The notes: generated from the letters alone by a model not told the origin. DNA of 14,016 nt from Methyloligella sp. (GCA_027058255.1 JALUTE010000149.1:1302-15317); one strand, 5' to 3'. Positions 1 through 8,745 are shown, counted from the stretch's first letter. Program-made: numbers and translations.

Positions 1-741
1 CCGATCCGCTACTCCTACGACACCATCAATCTCGACCTGCCCGTGCCGGCGCCCGCCCCGCCCTCGGCGGAGAACTGGCTCGGCACGGACGATCAGGGCC
101 GCGACGTGGTGGCGCGGATCATCTATGGCTTCCGCATCTCGGTGCTGTTCGGGCTCATTCTCACCATTCTCTCCTCCATCATCGGCGTGGCGGCGGGTGC
201 CGTGCAGGGCTATTTCGGCGGCTGGGTGGACCTTCTCTTCCAGCGCTTCATCGAGATCTGGACCTCTATCCCCTCGCTCTATCTCCTGATCATCATCGCC
301 GCGGTGATCGAGCCGAGCTTCTGGATTCTCCTCGGAATCCTCCTGCTCTTCTCCTGGGTGGCACTCGTGGGCGTGGTGCGGGCCGAGTTCCTGCGCGGGC
401 GCAATTTCGAGTACATCATGGCGGCCCGGGCCCTGGGGCTCTCCAACGCCAAGATCATGTTCAAGCACCTGCTGCCCAATGCCATGGTGGCGACGCTGAC
501 CTTCATGCCGTTCATCCTCAACGGCTCGATCACCACGCTGACCTCGCTCGACTTCCTCGGCTTCGGCCTGCCGCCGGGCTCGCCCTCCCTCGGCGAGCTC
601 CTGGCCCAGGGCAAGGCGAACCTCCAGGCGCCGTGGCTGGGCCTCACCGCCTTCTTCGTGATCGCCATCATGCTCAGCCTTCTGATCTTCATCGGCGAGG
701 CCGTGCGCGACGCCCTCGACCCGAGAAAGACCTTCGAATAG
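1..741 (+). CDS. yejE: Peptide ABC transporter permease YejE, 3' part (5' end outside window)
   Basis: This is the inner-membrane permease of a Yej-type oligopeptide/microcin C/muropeptide importer. The reading frame is open from base 1, so the start lies upstream; 246 codons are visible, roughly the last two thirds of a usual YejE. The visible part opens with the segment PIRYSYDTINLDLPVP and then GTDDQGRDVVARIIYG, a stretch typical of DppC/OppC/YejE permeases. Hydrophobic segments follow (for example VLFGLILTILSSIIGVAAGA and YLLIIIAAVIE). The EAA loop that docks onto the ATPase lies at about 409-480 (EYIMAARALGLSNAKIMFKH, then LLPNA). The protein ends in the common DALDPRK tail. In related genomes yejF follows directly; here a toxin-antitoxin pair is in between. 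The GTG at 43 is only an in-frame codon and not the start. Confidence 0.93.
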   Translation, partial: PIRYSYDTINLDLPVPAPAPPSAENWLGTDDQGRDVVARIIYGFRISVLFGLILTILSSIIGVAAGAVQGYFGGWVDLLFQRFIEIWTSIPSLYLLIIIAAVIEPSFWILLGILLLFSWVALVGVVRAEFLRGRNFEYIMAARALGLSNAKIMFKHLLPNAMVATLTFMPFILNGSITTLTSLDFLGFGLPPGSPSLGELLAQGKANLQAPWLGLTAFFVIAIMLSLLIFIGEAVRDALDPRKTFE

Positions 742-789
742 GATGATCCGCCGATTGCCCCGCCGAGCCGAACCAAGACACGACATGTC

Positions 790-1035
790 ATGAAACACGT
801 CTATGACAACTATCCGGCCGAGAAGCTGCCGAAAGACCTTCGCAACGGACTGAAACGGGGTGAGCGCGTGCGCGTCATCGTCGAGGCCATGGAGCAGAGG
901 GGGAGGTCGCATGCCGCCAGCGAGAATGGAGGCAAGCGGCACCTGCGCGCATTCTGGGGCGCAGGGCGCGGGCTGTACAACGGGTCGGACGATGCCGTGG
1001 CCAGCATTCGGGCGCTTCGGAACGAGTGGGAGTAG
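790..1035 (+). CDS. Probable antitoxin of a type II toxin-antitoxin pair
   Basis: An 81-residue protein encoded 48 bp after yejE and 3 bp before a PIN-domain toxin gene. The tail (SDDAVASIRALRNEWE, residues 66-81) resembles the toxin-binding C-termini of small antitoxins paired with PIN toxins. The N-terminal half (LPKDLRNGLKRGERVRVIVE, 13-32) is of the kind seen in small DNA-binding antitoxins. I do not recognise the exact DNA-binding fold. By family knowledge it would bind and neutralise the toxin and repress its own promoter. The start ATG at 790 lies just after another ATG (785) in a different frame. The function is inferred mainly from size, gene order and the toxin beside it. Confidence 0.7.
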   Translation: MKHVYDNYPAEKLPKDLRNGLKRGERVRVIVEAMEQRGRSHAASENGGKRHLRAFWGAGRGLYNGSDDAVASIRALRNEWE

Positions 1036-1038
1036 AGA

Positions 1039-1472
1039 ATGGAGCGCGATGCCGGTCCCATCCATCTCGATTCCAATGTCATCATTCACATGGTTGAGGG
1101 ATTTCCCTCGCATCGGGCCGGGATCGAGCGTCTCCTTGAGATGTTGGAGAATGGTTTGCGCGCAGTGACCAGTGAGCTCACGCTTGCCGAGATTCTGGTC
1201 AAGCCGATCGAGCAGGGCTGGAAGGAATTGGCCGATCGATACGAGGACCTCATGGCTGGCACCGAGGAGCTGACCGTGACGCCGGTGAGTCGGGCCGTTC
1301 TTGCGGCAAGCGCCCGGCTGCGCGCGCGCCTCGGTGGCAAGCTTCCCGATGCCATCCACGTCGCCACGGCCATGGCCAACGGATGCACCATGTTTGTTAC
1401 GGAGGATAATGGCATTCGCCTGCCGGAGACACTCACGCGCAAGCGCCTCGGCGATTTCGCAGGTCAATTGCC

Positions 1473-1476
<4 letters not shown>
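1039..1476 (+). CDS. vapC: PIN-domain ribonuclease toxin (VapC-like)
   Basis: A 145-residue single PIN domain, the normal VapC length. The acidic metal-binding set is visible: D11 in HLDSNVII, E51 in TLAEIL, D104 in KLPDAIHVATAMA and D123 in FVTEDNGI. Family members are Mg/Mn-dependent endoribonucleases that cut tRNA, rRNA or mRNA and are held inactive by the antitoxin encoded just upstream. A GGGAG ribosome-binding site at 1028-1032 supports the ATG at 1039. The stop overlaps the yejF start as ATGA (1473-1476), so the toxin is co-transcribed and probably translationally coupled with a transporter ATPase. The gene has more A/T-ending codons than its neighbours, consistent with acquisition by transfer. 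The target RNA cannot be inferred. Confidence 0.9.
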
Positions 1477-3113
<1,637 letters not shown>

Positions 3114-3150
3114 GTTGGCCACGTGAGGCTGCCACGGGCGGGCGTCGCCG

Positions 3151-4035
3151 TCACGGCGCCGGGGCGTCGAGACGCTTGATGCCGAGGAAGGCGGTGCCCG
3201 AGGCGGCGATGCGGGCGAGCGCGGCCTCGAGGGGCTCGCGCACCACGGCCATGTGGTGGGCGTTGGCGTGGAGCAGCAGGCCGTCGCCCAGGGCGATGCC
3301 CACATGGCCTTTCCAGAACAGGAGATCGCCCCGCCTGATCTCCGCCCCGTCCGCCGTCTCCGCGACGAGGGTGCCGAGGGCCTCCCACTGCATGTCGCTG
3401 TCCCGGGGCGCGGCGTGTCCCGCCGCCTGCAGCGCCGTCTGCACCAGGCCGGAGCAGTCGATGCCACGCCGCGTGCGCCCGCCCCAGAGATAGGGCGTGC
3501 CGAGAAAGCCTTCCGCGATGCTCACCGCGTCCGCCTGTGGCTCCGCCCCGATCGGGCGGACATGGCGGGCCGGCACGAAGCCTCCGGCGGGGCCGGCGAG
3601 GGCGAAAAAATCGCCGTTGCCCGCCTCGCCCAGCGCCTGAAGGCGCGCATTGAGCGGCAGGGCCATGAGCGGCGGCGTCTTGATGTCGGGGGCGGGAAAG
3701 ACGAGGGTTTCGAGGGCGCTCACCCGGTGGGTCGGGGCGCTTTCCCGAGCGCCCAGGGCATCGAAGGGCAGATAGCCCACATAGCCATCGGTCGCGAGCT
3801 GCACCCAGGCCCAGCCCTCGCGCTCATCGAACAGCGTCACCTCCTCGCCGAACAGCGCTTCGCTCGCCAGCCGTGCATCGAAGCGCGACGCCGTGCGCAG
3901 CGGCGCAATGTCCGCCACCACGCGGCGCGGCTCGCCTGCAACGAAGCGCGGCGCATCGACAATGCCCCGGAGCGCCTCGGCGGCAAGGTCCTCCCGCCAG
4001 GCATGGCATCGCGGATCCGGCAGTCTCTTGCTCAT
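3151..4035 (-). CDS. C40 family NlpC/P60 endopeptidase with SH3-like domains (YkfC-like)
   Basis: A 294-residue protein: two SH3b-like regions (about 35-95 and 105-162), then an NlpC/P60 domain (about 170-290). The catalytic Cys194 lies in GIDCSGLV, His244 in GHVGIAL, and the third polar residue is probably His256 (LLHANAH). The RDSDMQ segment (211-216) matches the Asp-Ser region that recognises the free N-terminal L-Ala in YkfC-type enzymes. No signal peptide or lipobox is present, so it is predicted to be cytosolic, as expected for a muropeptide-recycling gamma-D-Glu-diaminoacid endopeptidase. It lies 59 bp downstream of the M17 aminopeptidase gene on the same strand and is convergent with yejF. 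The exact substrate is inferred from domain layout. Confidence 0.92.
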   Translation of the reverse strand: MSKRLPDPRCHAWREDLAAEALRGIVDAPRFVAGEPRRVVADIAPLRTASRFDARLASEALFGEEVTLFDEREGWAWVQLATDGYVGYLPFDALGARESAPTHRVSALETLVFPAPDIKTPPLMALPLNARLQALGEAGNGDFFALAGPAGGFVPARHVRPIGAEPQADAVSIAEGFLGTPYLWGGRTRRGIDCSGLVQTALQAAGHAAPRDSDMQWEALGTLVAETADGAEIRRGDLLFWKGHVGIALGDGLLLHANAHHMAVVREPLEAALARIAASGTAFLGIKRLDAPAP

Positions 4036-4094
4036 TGCCCCAAAGCCTCACTCTGCGCGATAGCCTCACCCGTCCGCGGGCACTTTCTTTGTGC

Positions 4095-5558
4095 TCAAGT
4101 GCGTCTCTTGGCAAGCAGGCGGTCGCGAACGAGCTCGAACATGAGGCGCGCCGCCTGCGGCTCGCCCCCCTTGGGCCGGCCGGGCCGCGCATTCGGCACC
4201 CAGCCATAGATGTCGAAATGAATATAGCGGCCGGCCTTCTCCACGAAGCGGCGCAGGAAGAGCGCCGCCGTGATCGAGCCCGCGAACGGCCCGCCGGAGA
4301 TGTGGTTCACATCGGCGATCTCGCTCTCCAGCAGCCGGTCGTAAGGGGGCCAGAGGGGCAAGCGCCAGACCGGGTCGCCAATGGCGATCCCCCGGGACTG
4401 CAGCGCCTCGGCGATTCTGTCGTCCTCGGTGTAGACGGGTGGCAGGTCCGGGCCAAGCGCCACGCGCGCCGCGCCCGTGAGGGTGGCGAAGCTCACCAGC
4501 GTGTCGGGCGCCTCCTCGTCGGCGAGCGCCAGGGCATCGGCGAGCACCAACCGGCCTTCCGCATCCGTATTGCCGATCTCGACGCTGAGGCCCTTGCGGC
4601 TCGCCAGCACGTCGCCGGGGCGGAAGGCGTTGCCGGATATGGCATTGTCCGCAGCGGGGATGAGGATGCGCAGCGCCACGTCGAGCCCTGCGCGCATGAT
4701 CATGGCACCGAGCGCGAGGGCGCTGGCCGCGCCACCCATGTCCTTTTTCATGAGCGCCATGGCCTGGGACGGCTTGATGTCGAGGCCGCCCGTGTCGAAG
4801 CAGATGCCCTTGCCGACAAGGGTGAGCCGATGCGCCCGTCCCCGTCCCCTGCGCCGCCCGGACTGCCAGCGCATGTCGATCAGGCGCGGTGCCCGGTCGC
4901 TCGCGCGCCCCACGGCGTGGATGAGCGGAAAGTTCTCGTCCAGCAGGGCCTCGCCCGTGACCACCCGCATCTCGGCGCCCTCGGCCTCTGCGAGGCTGCG
5001 CGCTGCCGCCTCGAGCGCGCCGGGCCCCATGTCGTTCGCCGGCGTGTTGATGAGGTCGCGCCCGAGCCAGATGCTCTCGGCCGTGGCGAGGAGCGCATCG
5101 CGGTCCACACCGTCGGGAAGGCGCAGCCGCCGCGCCTTGGCGCCGTCATTCCTCTTGTAGCGGGAGAAGCGATAGGCCCCGAGCAGCCAGGCGAGGCTGG
5201 CGAGGAACGGGTCGTCGGGCCTGGTCTCGAAATGCCAGTCGCCGGGCGGGAGGAGGCGGGGCAGACGCCCGGCGATCAGCGGGTCGGGCGGCTCGGTGCG
5301 GCCGAGTCCCAGAACCGCACCGGCGATCGTCCCCCGCCGGCCGGGAAGAAGGGCGCATTTCCCGCTCGCGGCCGTCCATCCGGTCTCCTTCAGCCAGGCA
5401 CGCTGGCTCCCCGCCAGTCCTTCGAGCCCGCCCGCACCACCACCGTTCTCGGGCCTTGCCAGCCATATCGGCCGTGTCTCGGTCTCGGCGCCTGCAGGCA
5501 GGAGCAGGTCGGCGGCCGAAAGGGGCTCTGAGGTGTCGGAGGCATTGCGCGAGGTCAT
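4095..5558 (-). CDS. M17 family leucyl aminopeptidase
   Basis: A 487-residue cytosolic metallo-aminopeptidase that removes N-terminal residues from peptides. The M17 signature NTDAEGRL is at 330-337. The metal and catalytic residues align with E. coli PepA with a constant offset of 20: K250, D255 (VGKGICFDTGG), D273 (MKKDMGGAA), D332 and E334; K262 lies in DIKPS. The N-terminal domain is shorter and more divergent than in PepA, as in the 'leucyl aminopeptidase family protein' group of alphaproteobacteria. The frame stays open up to 5675, but the extension is Arg/Cys-rich and would run back to the divergent GST start, so ATG 5558 was chosen. No strong ribosome-binding site is seen. It is probably co-transcribed with the NlpC/P60 gene. 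Confidence 0.93.
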   Translation of the reverse strand: MTSRNASDTSEPLSAADLLLPAGAETETRPIWLARPENGGGAGGLEGLAGSQRAWLKETGWTAASGKCALLPGRRGTIAGAVLGLGRTEPPDPLIAGRLPRLLPPGDWHFETRPDDPFLASLAWLLGAYRFSRYKRNDGAKARRLRLPDGVDRDALLATAESIWLGRDLINTPANDMGPGALEAAARSLAEAEGAEMRVVTGEALLDENFPLIHAVGRASDRAPRLIDMRWQSGRRRGRGRAHRLTLVGKGICFDTGGLDIKPSQAMALMKKDMGGAASALALGAMIMRAGLDVALRILIPAADNAISGNAFRPGDVLASRKGLSVEIGNTDAEGRLVLADALALADEEAPDTLVSFATLTGAARVALGPDLPPVYTEDDRIAEALQSRGIAIGDPVWRLPLWPPYDRLLESEIADVNHISGGPFAGSITAALFLRRFVEKAGRYIHFDIYGWVPNARPGRPKGGEPQAARLMFELVRDRLLAKRRT

Positions 5559-5674
5559 GGACAGGCATCCGGGCTGGAGGCGATGATGGTGACGGTATAG
5601 AGGAGAAGCGGGTCGGCGGCATTCTTGGCAAAGCCGGGCCGGGAAAGCAATGCGGACAAGGCGGGAGGCGCGCA

Positions 5675-6352
5675 ATGAGTGAGCCCCGATACCGGCTCGT
5701 GATCGGCAACAAGAACACCTCGTCCTGGTCCTTGCGGCCCTGGCTGCTCATGCGCCGCTTCCTCATCCCCTTCGAGGAGATCGCCATAGACCTGCGCGCA
5801 CCGGACGTGAAGGAGGCGATCCTGGCGCATTCGCCATCCGGGCTCGTTCCGGCTCTGATCGTGGATGACGAGATGGTCGTCTGGGACAGCCTGGCGATTG
5901 CCGAATATCTGGCTGAGCACCATGCGGACCGGACCCTTTGGCCGGCGGGCGCCCATGCCCGCGCCATCGCCCGGTCGGTTTCGGCGGAGATGCATTCCGG
6001 CTTCGCGGCCCTGCGCCGGGAGATGCCCATGGATTTCGCGCGCATCAAGCCCGTGGAGCGGGCCGCCATCGGCGACGCCGTCGAGGCCGACATCCGGCGC
6101 ATCGTCACCCTGTGGCGCTATTGCCGGCAGGAGTTCGGCATTGGCGGGCCGTTCCTGTTCGGCGACTACACCATCGCCGACACCATGTACGTGCCCGTCG
6201 CCTCGCGCTTTCGCACCTATGGCGTGGATCTCGCGGCCTTCGGCGACGACGGAACGGCGGCGGCCTATGTGGAGACGGTGCTCTCCATGCCCGAGATCGC
6301 CGACTGGCGCATGGCGGCCGAGGCCGAGGTCGCAGGGCAGACCGCCGAATAA
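5675..6352 (+). CDS. Glutathione S-transferase family protein
   Basis: A 225-residue protein with a thioredoxin-like N-terminal domain and a helical C-terminal domain. The N-terminal motif NTSSWSLRPW (14-23) contains the Ser cluster used for glutathione activation in zeta/beta-like bacterial GSTs. The cis-Pro motif GLVPAL (56-61) is followed by VVWDSLAIAEYL, where Asp-Ser replaces the usual Glu-Ser of the glutathione site. The C-terminal domain carries FGDYTIADTMYVPVASRF, the conserved N-capping region. GGGAGG at 5663-5668 supports the ATG at 5675. It is divergent from the aminopeptidase gene with a 116-bp gap that must hold both promoters. The substrate is unknown; a role in thiol detoxification or stress is family-level inference. 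Confidence 0.92.
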   Translation: MSEPRYRLVIGNKNTSSWSLRPWLLMRRFLIPFEEIAIDLRAPDVKEAILAHSPSGLVPALIVDDEMVVWDSLAIAEYLAEHHADRTLWPAGAHARAIARSVSAEMHSGFAALRREMPMDFARIKPVERAAIGDAVEADIRRIVTLWRYCRQEFGIGGPFLFGDYTIADTMYVPVASRFRTYGVDLAAFGDDGTAAAYVETVLSMPEIADWRMAAEAEVAGQTAE

Positions 6353-6356
6353 AGAT

Positions 6357-6385
6357 GGGCCCGGAGCCGTTATGGCTCCGGGCCC
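6357..6385. terminator. Bidirectional hairpin between GST and phasin genes
   Basis: A perfect 12-bp stem (GGGCCCGGAGCC at 6357-6368, GGCTCCGGGCCC at 6374-6385) with a GTTAT loop. It starts 5 bp after the GST stop and lies 59 bp beyond the convergent phasin stop. On the minus strand the stem is followed by ATCTTTATT, a partial U tract; on the plus strand by TCATAT. It probably serves as a shared rho-independent or attenuating terminator. Confidence 0.75.
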
Positions 6386-6444
6386 TCATATGTGGACCAG
6401 GCCCCGCTCCTGATCCGACACCCCGCTTTCGGATGCCTGTCGGC

Positions 6445-6900
6445 TCAGCTTGCCGACTTGATCTGCTCGAAGGTGCGGGTCGCCGCGGTGCTCCAGTGGT
6501 CGAGGGTCTCCTTGGCGACCTTCTGCGACAGCTCCACGAACTCGCGGGTCTGCTCGCTCAAGGTCGCGACCTGGGTCTGCACGAAGTCGGACTGCACCTT
6601 CGCGATCTCGGGCAGGGTCTTGGCGTGGGCCACGGCCTCGGCCGCCTCGAAGGCCGCGCGGGTGTTCACCTCGGCATTGGTGAGCACCTTCTCGCCGAGC
6701 GCCTTGGCGCCGCGCTGCGCCACCTCGGCCACGGCCTCGAACGCCTTGCCGGCATCCTTGGCGACCGCCGTTGCCTTGGCATAGGCCTCGCGGGTCTTGG
6801 CCAGGCCGTCCTCGGCGATGGCCTGCACGTTCTCCGGGATGCGCACGTCCTGCGCCGCCTGGATGAACTCTTCGGTCTGTTTGGTGAAATGGTCGTTCAT
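6445..6900 (-). CDS. Phasin family protein (PHB granule-associated)
   Basis: A 151-residue amphipathic, Ala/Glu/Lys-rich helical protein of the Phasin_2 type. It begins MNDHFTKQTEEFIQAAQDVRI and has long heptad-like helices through residues 10-145, with typical segments such as VQSDFVQTQVATLSEQTREF. Phasins coat polyhydroxybutyrate granules and control their number and size; some also act as stress chaperones. An open frame continues far upstream, but the ATG at 6900 matches the family N-terminus and is preceded by AAGGACGAG about 4 bases away, so it was chosen as the start. No other PHB gene is in the window. The 5' leader is about 145 nt from the candidate promoter. A PhaR-like operator region lies upstream. 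Confidence 0.92.
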   Translation of the reverse strand: MNDHFTKQTEEFIQAAQDVRIPENVQAIAEDGLAKTREAYAKATAVAKDAGKAFEAVAEVAQRGAKALGEKVLTNAEVNTRAAFEAAEAVAHAKTLPEIAKVQSDFVQTQVATLSEQTREFVELSQKVAKETLDHWSTAATRTFEQIKSAS

Positions 6901-7048
6901 GGCTCTCGTCCTTGTCGATCGATTGAACTGGAATTGGCTGTCCGAGCTGTGCGTGACAGGCCCGAGGGGCGTGGTCTGCCGCCTGCGAGCCTGATGCGGG
7001 CCTCCTCGCGCGGTGCCGCCGCACCCCTGTGTCAAAGCCTGCATCCCT

Positions 7049-7109
7049 AATTTAGCTTGTTTTCGCTGCGGTGCAATAGAAAATTGTGCACTGCAATAAC
7101 TGCGGCGCA
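7049..7109 (-). promoter_or_regulatory. Candidate phasin promoter with three TGC-N3-GCA operators
   Basis: Three copies of TGC-N3-GCA lie at 7067-7075 (TGCGGTGCA), 7087-7095 (TGCACTGCA) and 7101-7109 (TGCGGCGCA), with starts 20 and 14 bp apart. The stretch is the most AT-rich in the region. On the minus strand a TTGCAC (7072-7077) and a TAAATT (7049-7054) are 16 bp apart and could be -35 and -10 boxes, so the first site would overlap the -35. The motif resembles the GCA/TGC-type palindromes bound by PhaR, the repressor of phasin genes. Promoter calling by eye is weak; the repeated half-sites are solid. Confidence 0.5.
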
Positions 7110-7300
7110 CAAAATTGCCGTGGCAGGGTGTCGCACACCCTCGGGCCGCGTAGCGGACGGGGGGTTGTCGTGTGCCGGCGGGCCGCCAGGCTCCGCGTCC
7201 GCACCCCAGGGCAATCGCTCGAAAGACGTCAGCGTACGCATGAACTCCCGAGGCGCATTGCGTGCACGCACTGATAGCGCAATCGCTGCGCTCCTTCACA
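7110..7300. other. Gene-free stretch between the phasin promoter and the dispersed repeat
   Basis: No convincing gene is seen; the open frames here lack family resemblance. The only structure noted is a small perfect hairpin, AGGGTGT/ACACCCT (7125-7131 and 7135-7141), with a 3-nt loop. It may be an upstream element or chance. Confidence 0.5.
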
Positions 7301-7394
7301 TCATCACCCTGCCCGGGCTTGACCCGGGGATCGGACCGGGTGATCCAGGGCGGCAAGCTCGGAGGTTGCGGCCCTGGATCGCCGGGCTTGACCC
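7301..7394. repeat. Dispersed palindromic intergenic repeat, left part (split by the IS)
   Basis: A GC-rich stretch with nested inverted repeats. TCATCACCC opens it at 7301. CCGGGCTTGACCCGG lies at about 7313-7327. A strong hairpin follows at 7342-7380: GATCCAGGGC pairs with GCCCTGGATC and the stem extends inward through GCAA/TTGC with one mismatch, giving a 9-nt loop. The phrase GGGCTTGACCC occurs twice (7315-7325 and 7384-7394). Such 'CCTGGATCGCCGGGCTTGACCC' type sequences are known to be dispersed between genes of many Hyphomicrobiales. The right end (GGGTGATGA, 8676-8684) lies on the far side of the IS. Confidence 0.65.
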
Positions 7395-7408
7395 ACTGCT
7401 GTCCGGTT
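7389..7408 (+). repeat. Left terminal inverted repeat of the IS4-family element
   Basis: TGACCCACTGCTGTCCGGTT, an exact inverted copy of 8652-8671. The outer six bases could be shared target sequence. Confidence 0.85.
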
Positions 7409-7421
7409 GAATTTTCTGGAC

Positions 7422-7504
7422 ATGGCGCATGGCATTGATTCTAACCCGGTTCCAGATGTTTCGCGCATTTGGGACACGGATCGGAGGACAATGCCATGCG
7501 CCAT
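7422..7504 (+). promoter_or_regulatory. Long-range hairpin covering the transposase start codon
   Basis: ATGGCGCATGGCATTG (7422-7437) is exactly complementary to CAATGCCATGCGCCAT (7489-7504), a 16-bp stem around a 51-nt loop. The right arm contains the start codon at 7496 and abuts the ribosome-binding site GGAGGA (7483-7488). A transcript entering from outside the IS would contain both arms and hide the start; one starting within the loop would not. IS10 and IS50 of the same family are known to use this protection against read-through expression. A weak TTGAAT-17-TGGCAT pair (7407-7412, 7430-7435) would start a transcript inside the loop, which fits but is not strong. Confidence 0.6.
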
Positions 7505-8649
7505 CGAAATAGCGTATTTCACGGCCTGACCAAGCATATTCCGTGAGCCGCCTTTGCCAGGAATGTGGACAAGCACCAGGCCGACAAGCGAGCGCGCTCC
7601 TTCTTCGCCAAGGACCATCTGCTCATGCTCCTGTTCGGTGAGCTCTCCGGCGCCCGGAGCCAGAGGGCGATCGAGGCCGGGCTCGCCAGCCATGCGAGCC
7701 GGCTCTACCATCTGGGCACGAGCCCTGTCCCGCGCACCACGCTTGCCGACGCCAACGCCAGGCGCCCATGGCAGCTCTTCGCCGATCTCTTCCAGGACAT
7801 GCTCCCCATGGCCACGCGCGGCGTGCGGAGAAAAATGGCCCACGCCACGCGCCTGCTCGATTCCACCAAGATCAAGTTGTCGCCATTGAGCGAGGGCTGG
7901 GCGCGCTTCAGCGAGAACCATGTCGCGGCCAAGCGGCCCATGTCCTCGACAGCGGCCAGACGCTGCCCGTCATGGCGCTGGTGACGGCCGACAACGTCAA
8001 CGACATCACCGTCGCCAAAGACCTCGAGATTGCCCCCGGCGCGACCTATGTCTTTGATTTGGCGTATTATGATTACGCTTGGTGGGCCGAGCTCGACGCC
8101 GCCGGCTGCCGCTTCGTCACACGACTGAAGCGGTCCACCGAGATCGCCGTCGAATGCGAGCATGCAGTGGCAGAGGGCTCTCATATTCTCTCCGACCGCA
8201 TTGGCCGGCTGCCCGAGCGTCAGGCGCGATCGCGGCGCAATCCGCTCGTCAAGCCCGCGCGTGAGATCGCCGTGCGCATCTCCAGCGGCAAGACGATCCG
8301 CCTGGTGACCAACGATCTCGATGCGCCGGCCGAGGAGATCGCACAGCTGTACAAGGAGCGCTGGCAGATCGAGCTCGTCTTTAAGTGGATCAAGCAGAAC
8401 CTCGAAATCGGGCACTTCCTCGGCGCCTCGGAGAACGCAGTGCGGATCCAGCTTTTCGCCGCGCTCATTGCCTATCTGCTGCTCCATCTCGCCTATCTCG
8501 ACCAAAAGGGCGCCATTCAGAGGCTCTCGGCTTTCGCCCATCGGGTTCGCCTCAACCTCATGCATCGCCGCCCCATCCACAGCCTGCATGCCCCGCCCGA
8601 GCCCGCTCCTCGAGACCCGCGCCAAATGCCTCTGGAGCTCCCCTCATGA
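7496..8649 (+). pseudogene. IS4-family DDE transposase, broken by a stop and a frameshift
   Basis: The gene starts at ATG 7496 (GGAGGA, 7 nt away) with MRHRNSVFHGLTKHIP, the usual IS4-group N-terminus, and hits TGA at 7544-7546, codon 17, where relatives tend to have Trp. The frame continues as AAFARNVDKHQADKRARS and carries the first catalytic Asp in LLDST (codon at 7859-7861). Near 7933 homology jumps to another frame (HVLDSGQTLPVMALVTADN), consistent with loss of one base. That frame holds the second Asp (YVFDLAYYDY, 8056-8058) and the catalytic Glu at 8371-8373 within the exact Y-x2-R-x3-E-x6-K motif (YKERWQIELVFKWIK). The full length would be near 384 codons. With two lesions no functional enzyme is expected. 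Confidence 0.9.
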
Positions 8650-8651
8650 TA

Positions 8652-8671
8652 AACCGGACAGCAGTGGGTCA
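8652..8671 (-). repeat. Right terminal inverted repeat of the IS4-family element
   Basis: AACCGGACAGCAGTGGGTCA, an exact inverted match to 7389-7408, beginning 2 bp after the transposase stop. Confidence 0.85.
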
Positions 8672-8685
8672 CGCCGGGTGATGAC
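8666..8685. repeat. Right remnant of the dispersed repeat interrupted by the IS
   Basis: GGGTCACGCCGGGTGATGAC follows the inner IS end. GGGTGATGA (8676-8684) is the exact complement of TCATCACCC at 7301-7309, so the two flanks together rebuild a repeat with matching outer arms. Confidence 0.5.
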
Positions 8686-8745
8686 TTGGAGCGGGAACAC
8701 GGGAAACAGCGCGAAAGAACGTCCGTCGCGCAAAGGACGCTCCAA
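8686..8745. other. Nested inverted repeat between the IS and the carbonic anhydrase gene
   Basis: TTGGAGCG (8686-8693) pairs with CGCTCCAA (8738-8745). Inside, GCGCGA (8709-8714) pairs with TCGCGC (8726-8731). There is no U tract. It lies 51 bp beyond the stop of the minus-strand operon and could be its 3' end structure, a processed RNA or a small repeat. A weaker hairpin, GAGAC/GTCTC (8749-8753, 8760-8764), lies between it and the gene. Confidence 0.35.

Larger units (their letters stand above)
7389..8671 (+). mobile_element. IS4-family insertion sequence (transposase inactivated)
   Basis: Terminal inverted repeats of up to 20 bp, TGACCCACTGCTGTCCGGTT at 7389-7408 and its complement at 8652-8671, bound a single broken transposase gene with the IS4 Y-R-E-K signature. 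The outer 6 bp of each repeat (TGACCC) may belong to the target instead, because CTTGACCC also occurs in the flanking dispersed repeat; the element is then 7395-8665. With the 20-bp ends, the flanks CGCCGGGCT and CGCCGGGTG (7 of 9 identical) are a possible decayed target duplication. The element lies in a dispersed repeat between the phasin and the carbonic anhydrase operon and interrupts no gene. Confidence 0.87.

Noticed and set aside
3114..3150. Terminator between the convergent yejF and NlpC/P60 genes
   Set aside because: Only short GC-rich complementarities are seen, with no clear stem plus U tract in the 37-bp gap.
3873..5531. Long plus-strand open frame (552 codons) opposite the aminopeptidase
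   Set aside because: The opposite strand carries the complete M17 active site. This frame is Arg/Gly/Ala-rich without recognisable domains.
5559..5675. N-terminal extension of the aminopeptidase to 5675
   Set aside because: The extra 39 residues are Arg/Cys-rich, unlike the family, and would consume the divergent promoter region up to the GST start codon.
7030..7035. TTGACA on the minus strand as the phasin -35 box
   Set aside because: The expected -10 position is a GC run (GCGGCACCGCG), so it is unlikely to be a promoter; the AT-rich region upstream fits better.
7926..7940. Programmed frameshift in the transposase
   Set aside because: No slippery run or downstream pseudoknot is evident, IS4-family transposases are single-frame, and the separate stop at codon 17 points to decay.
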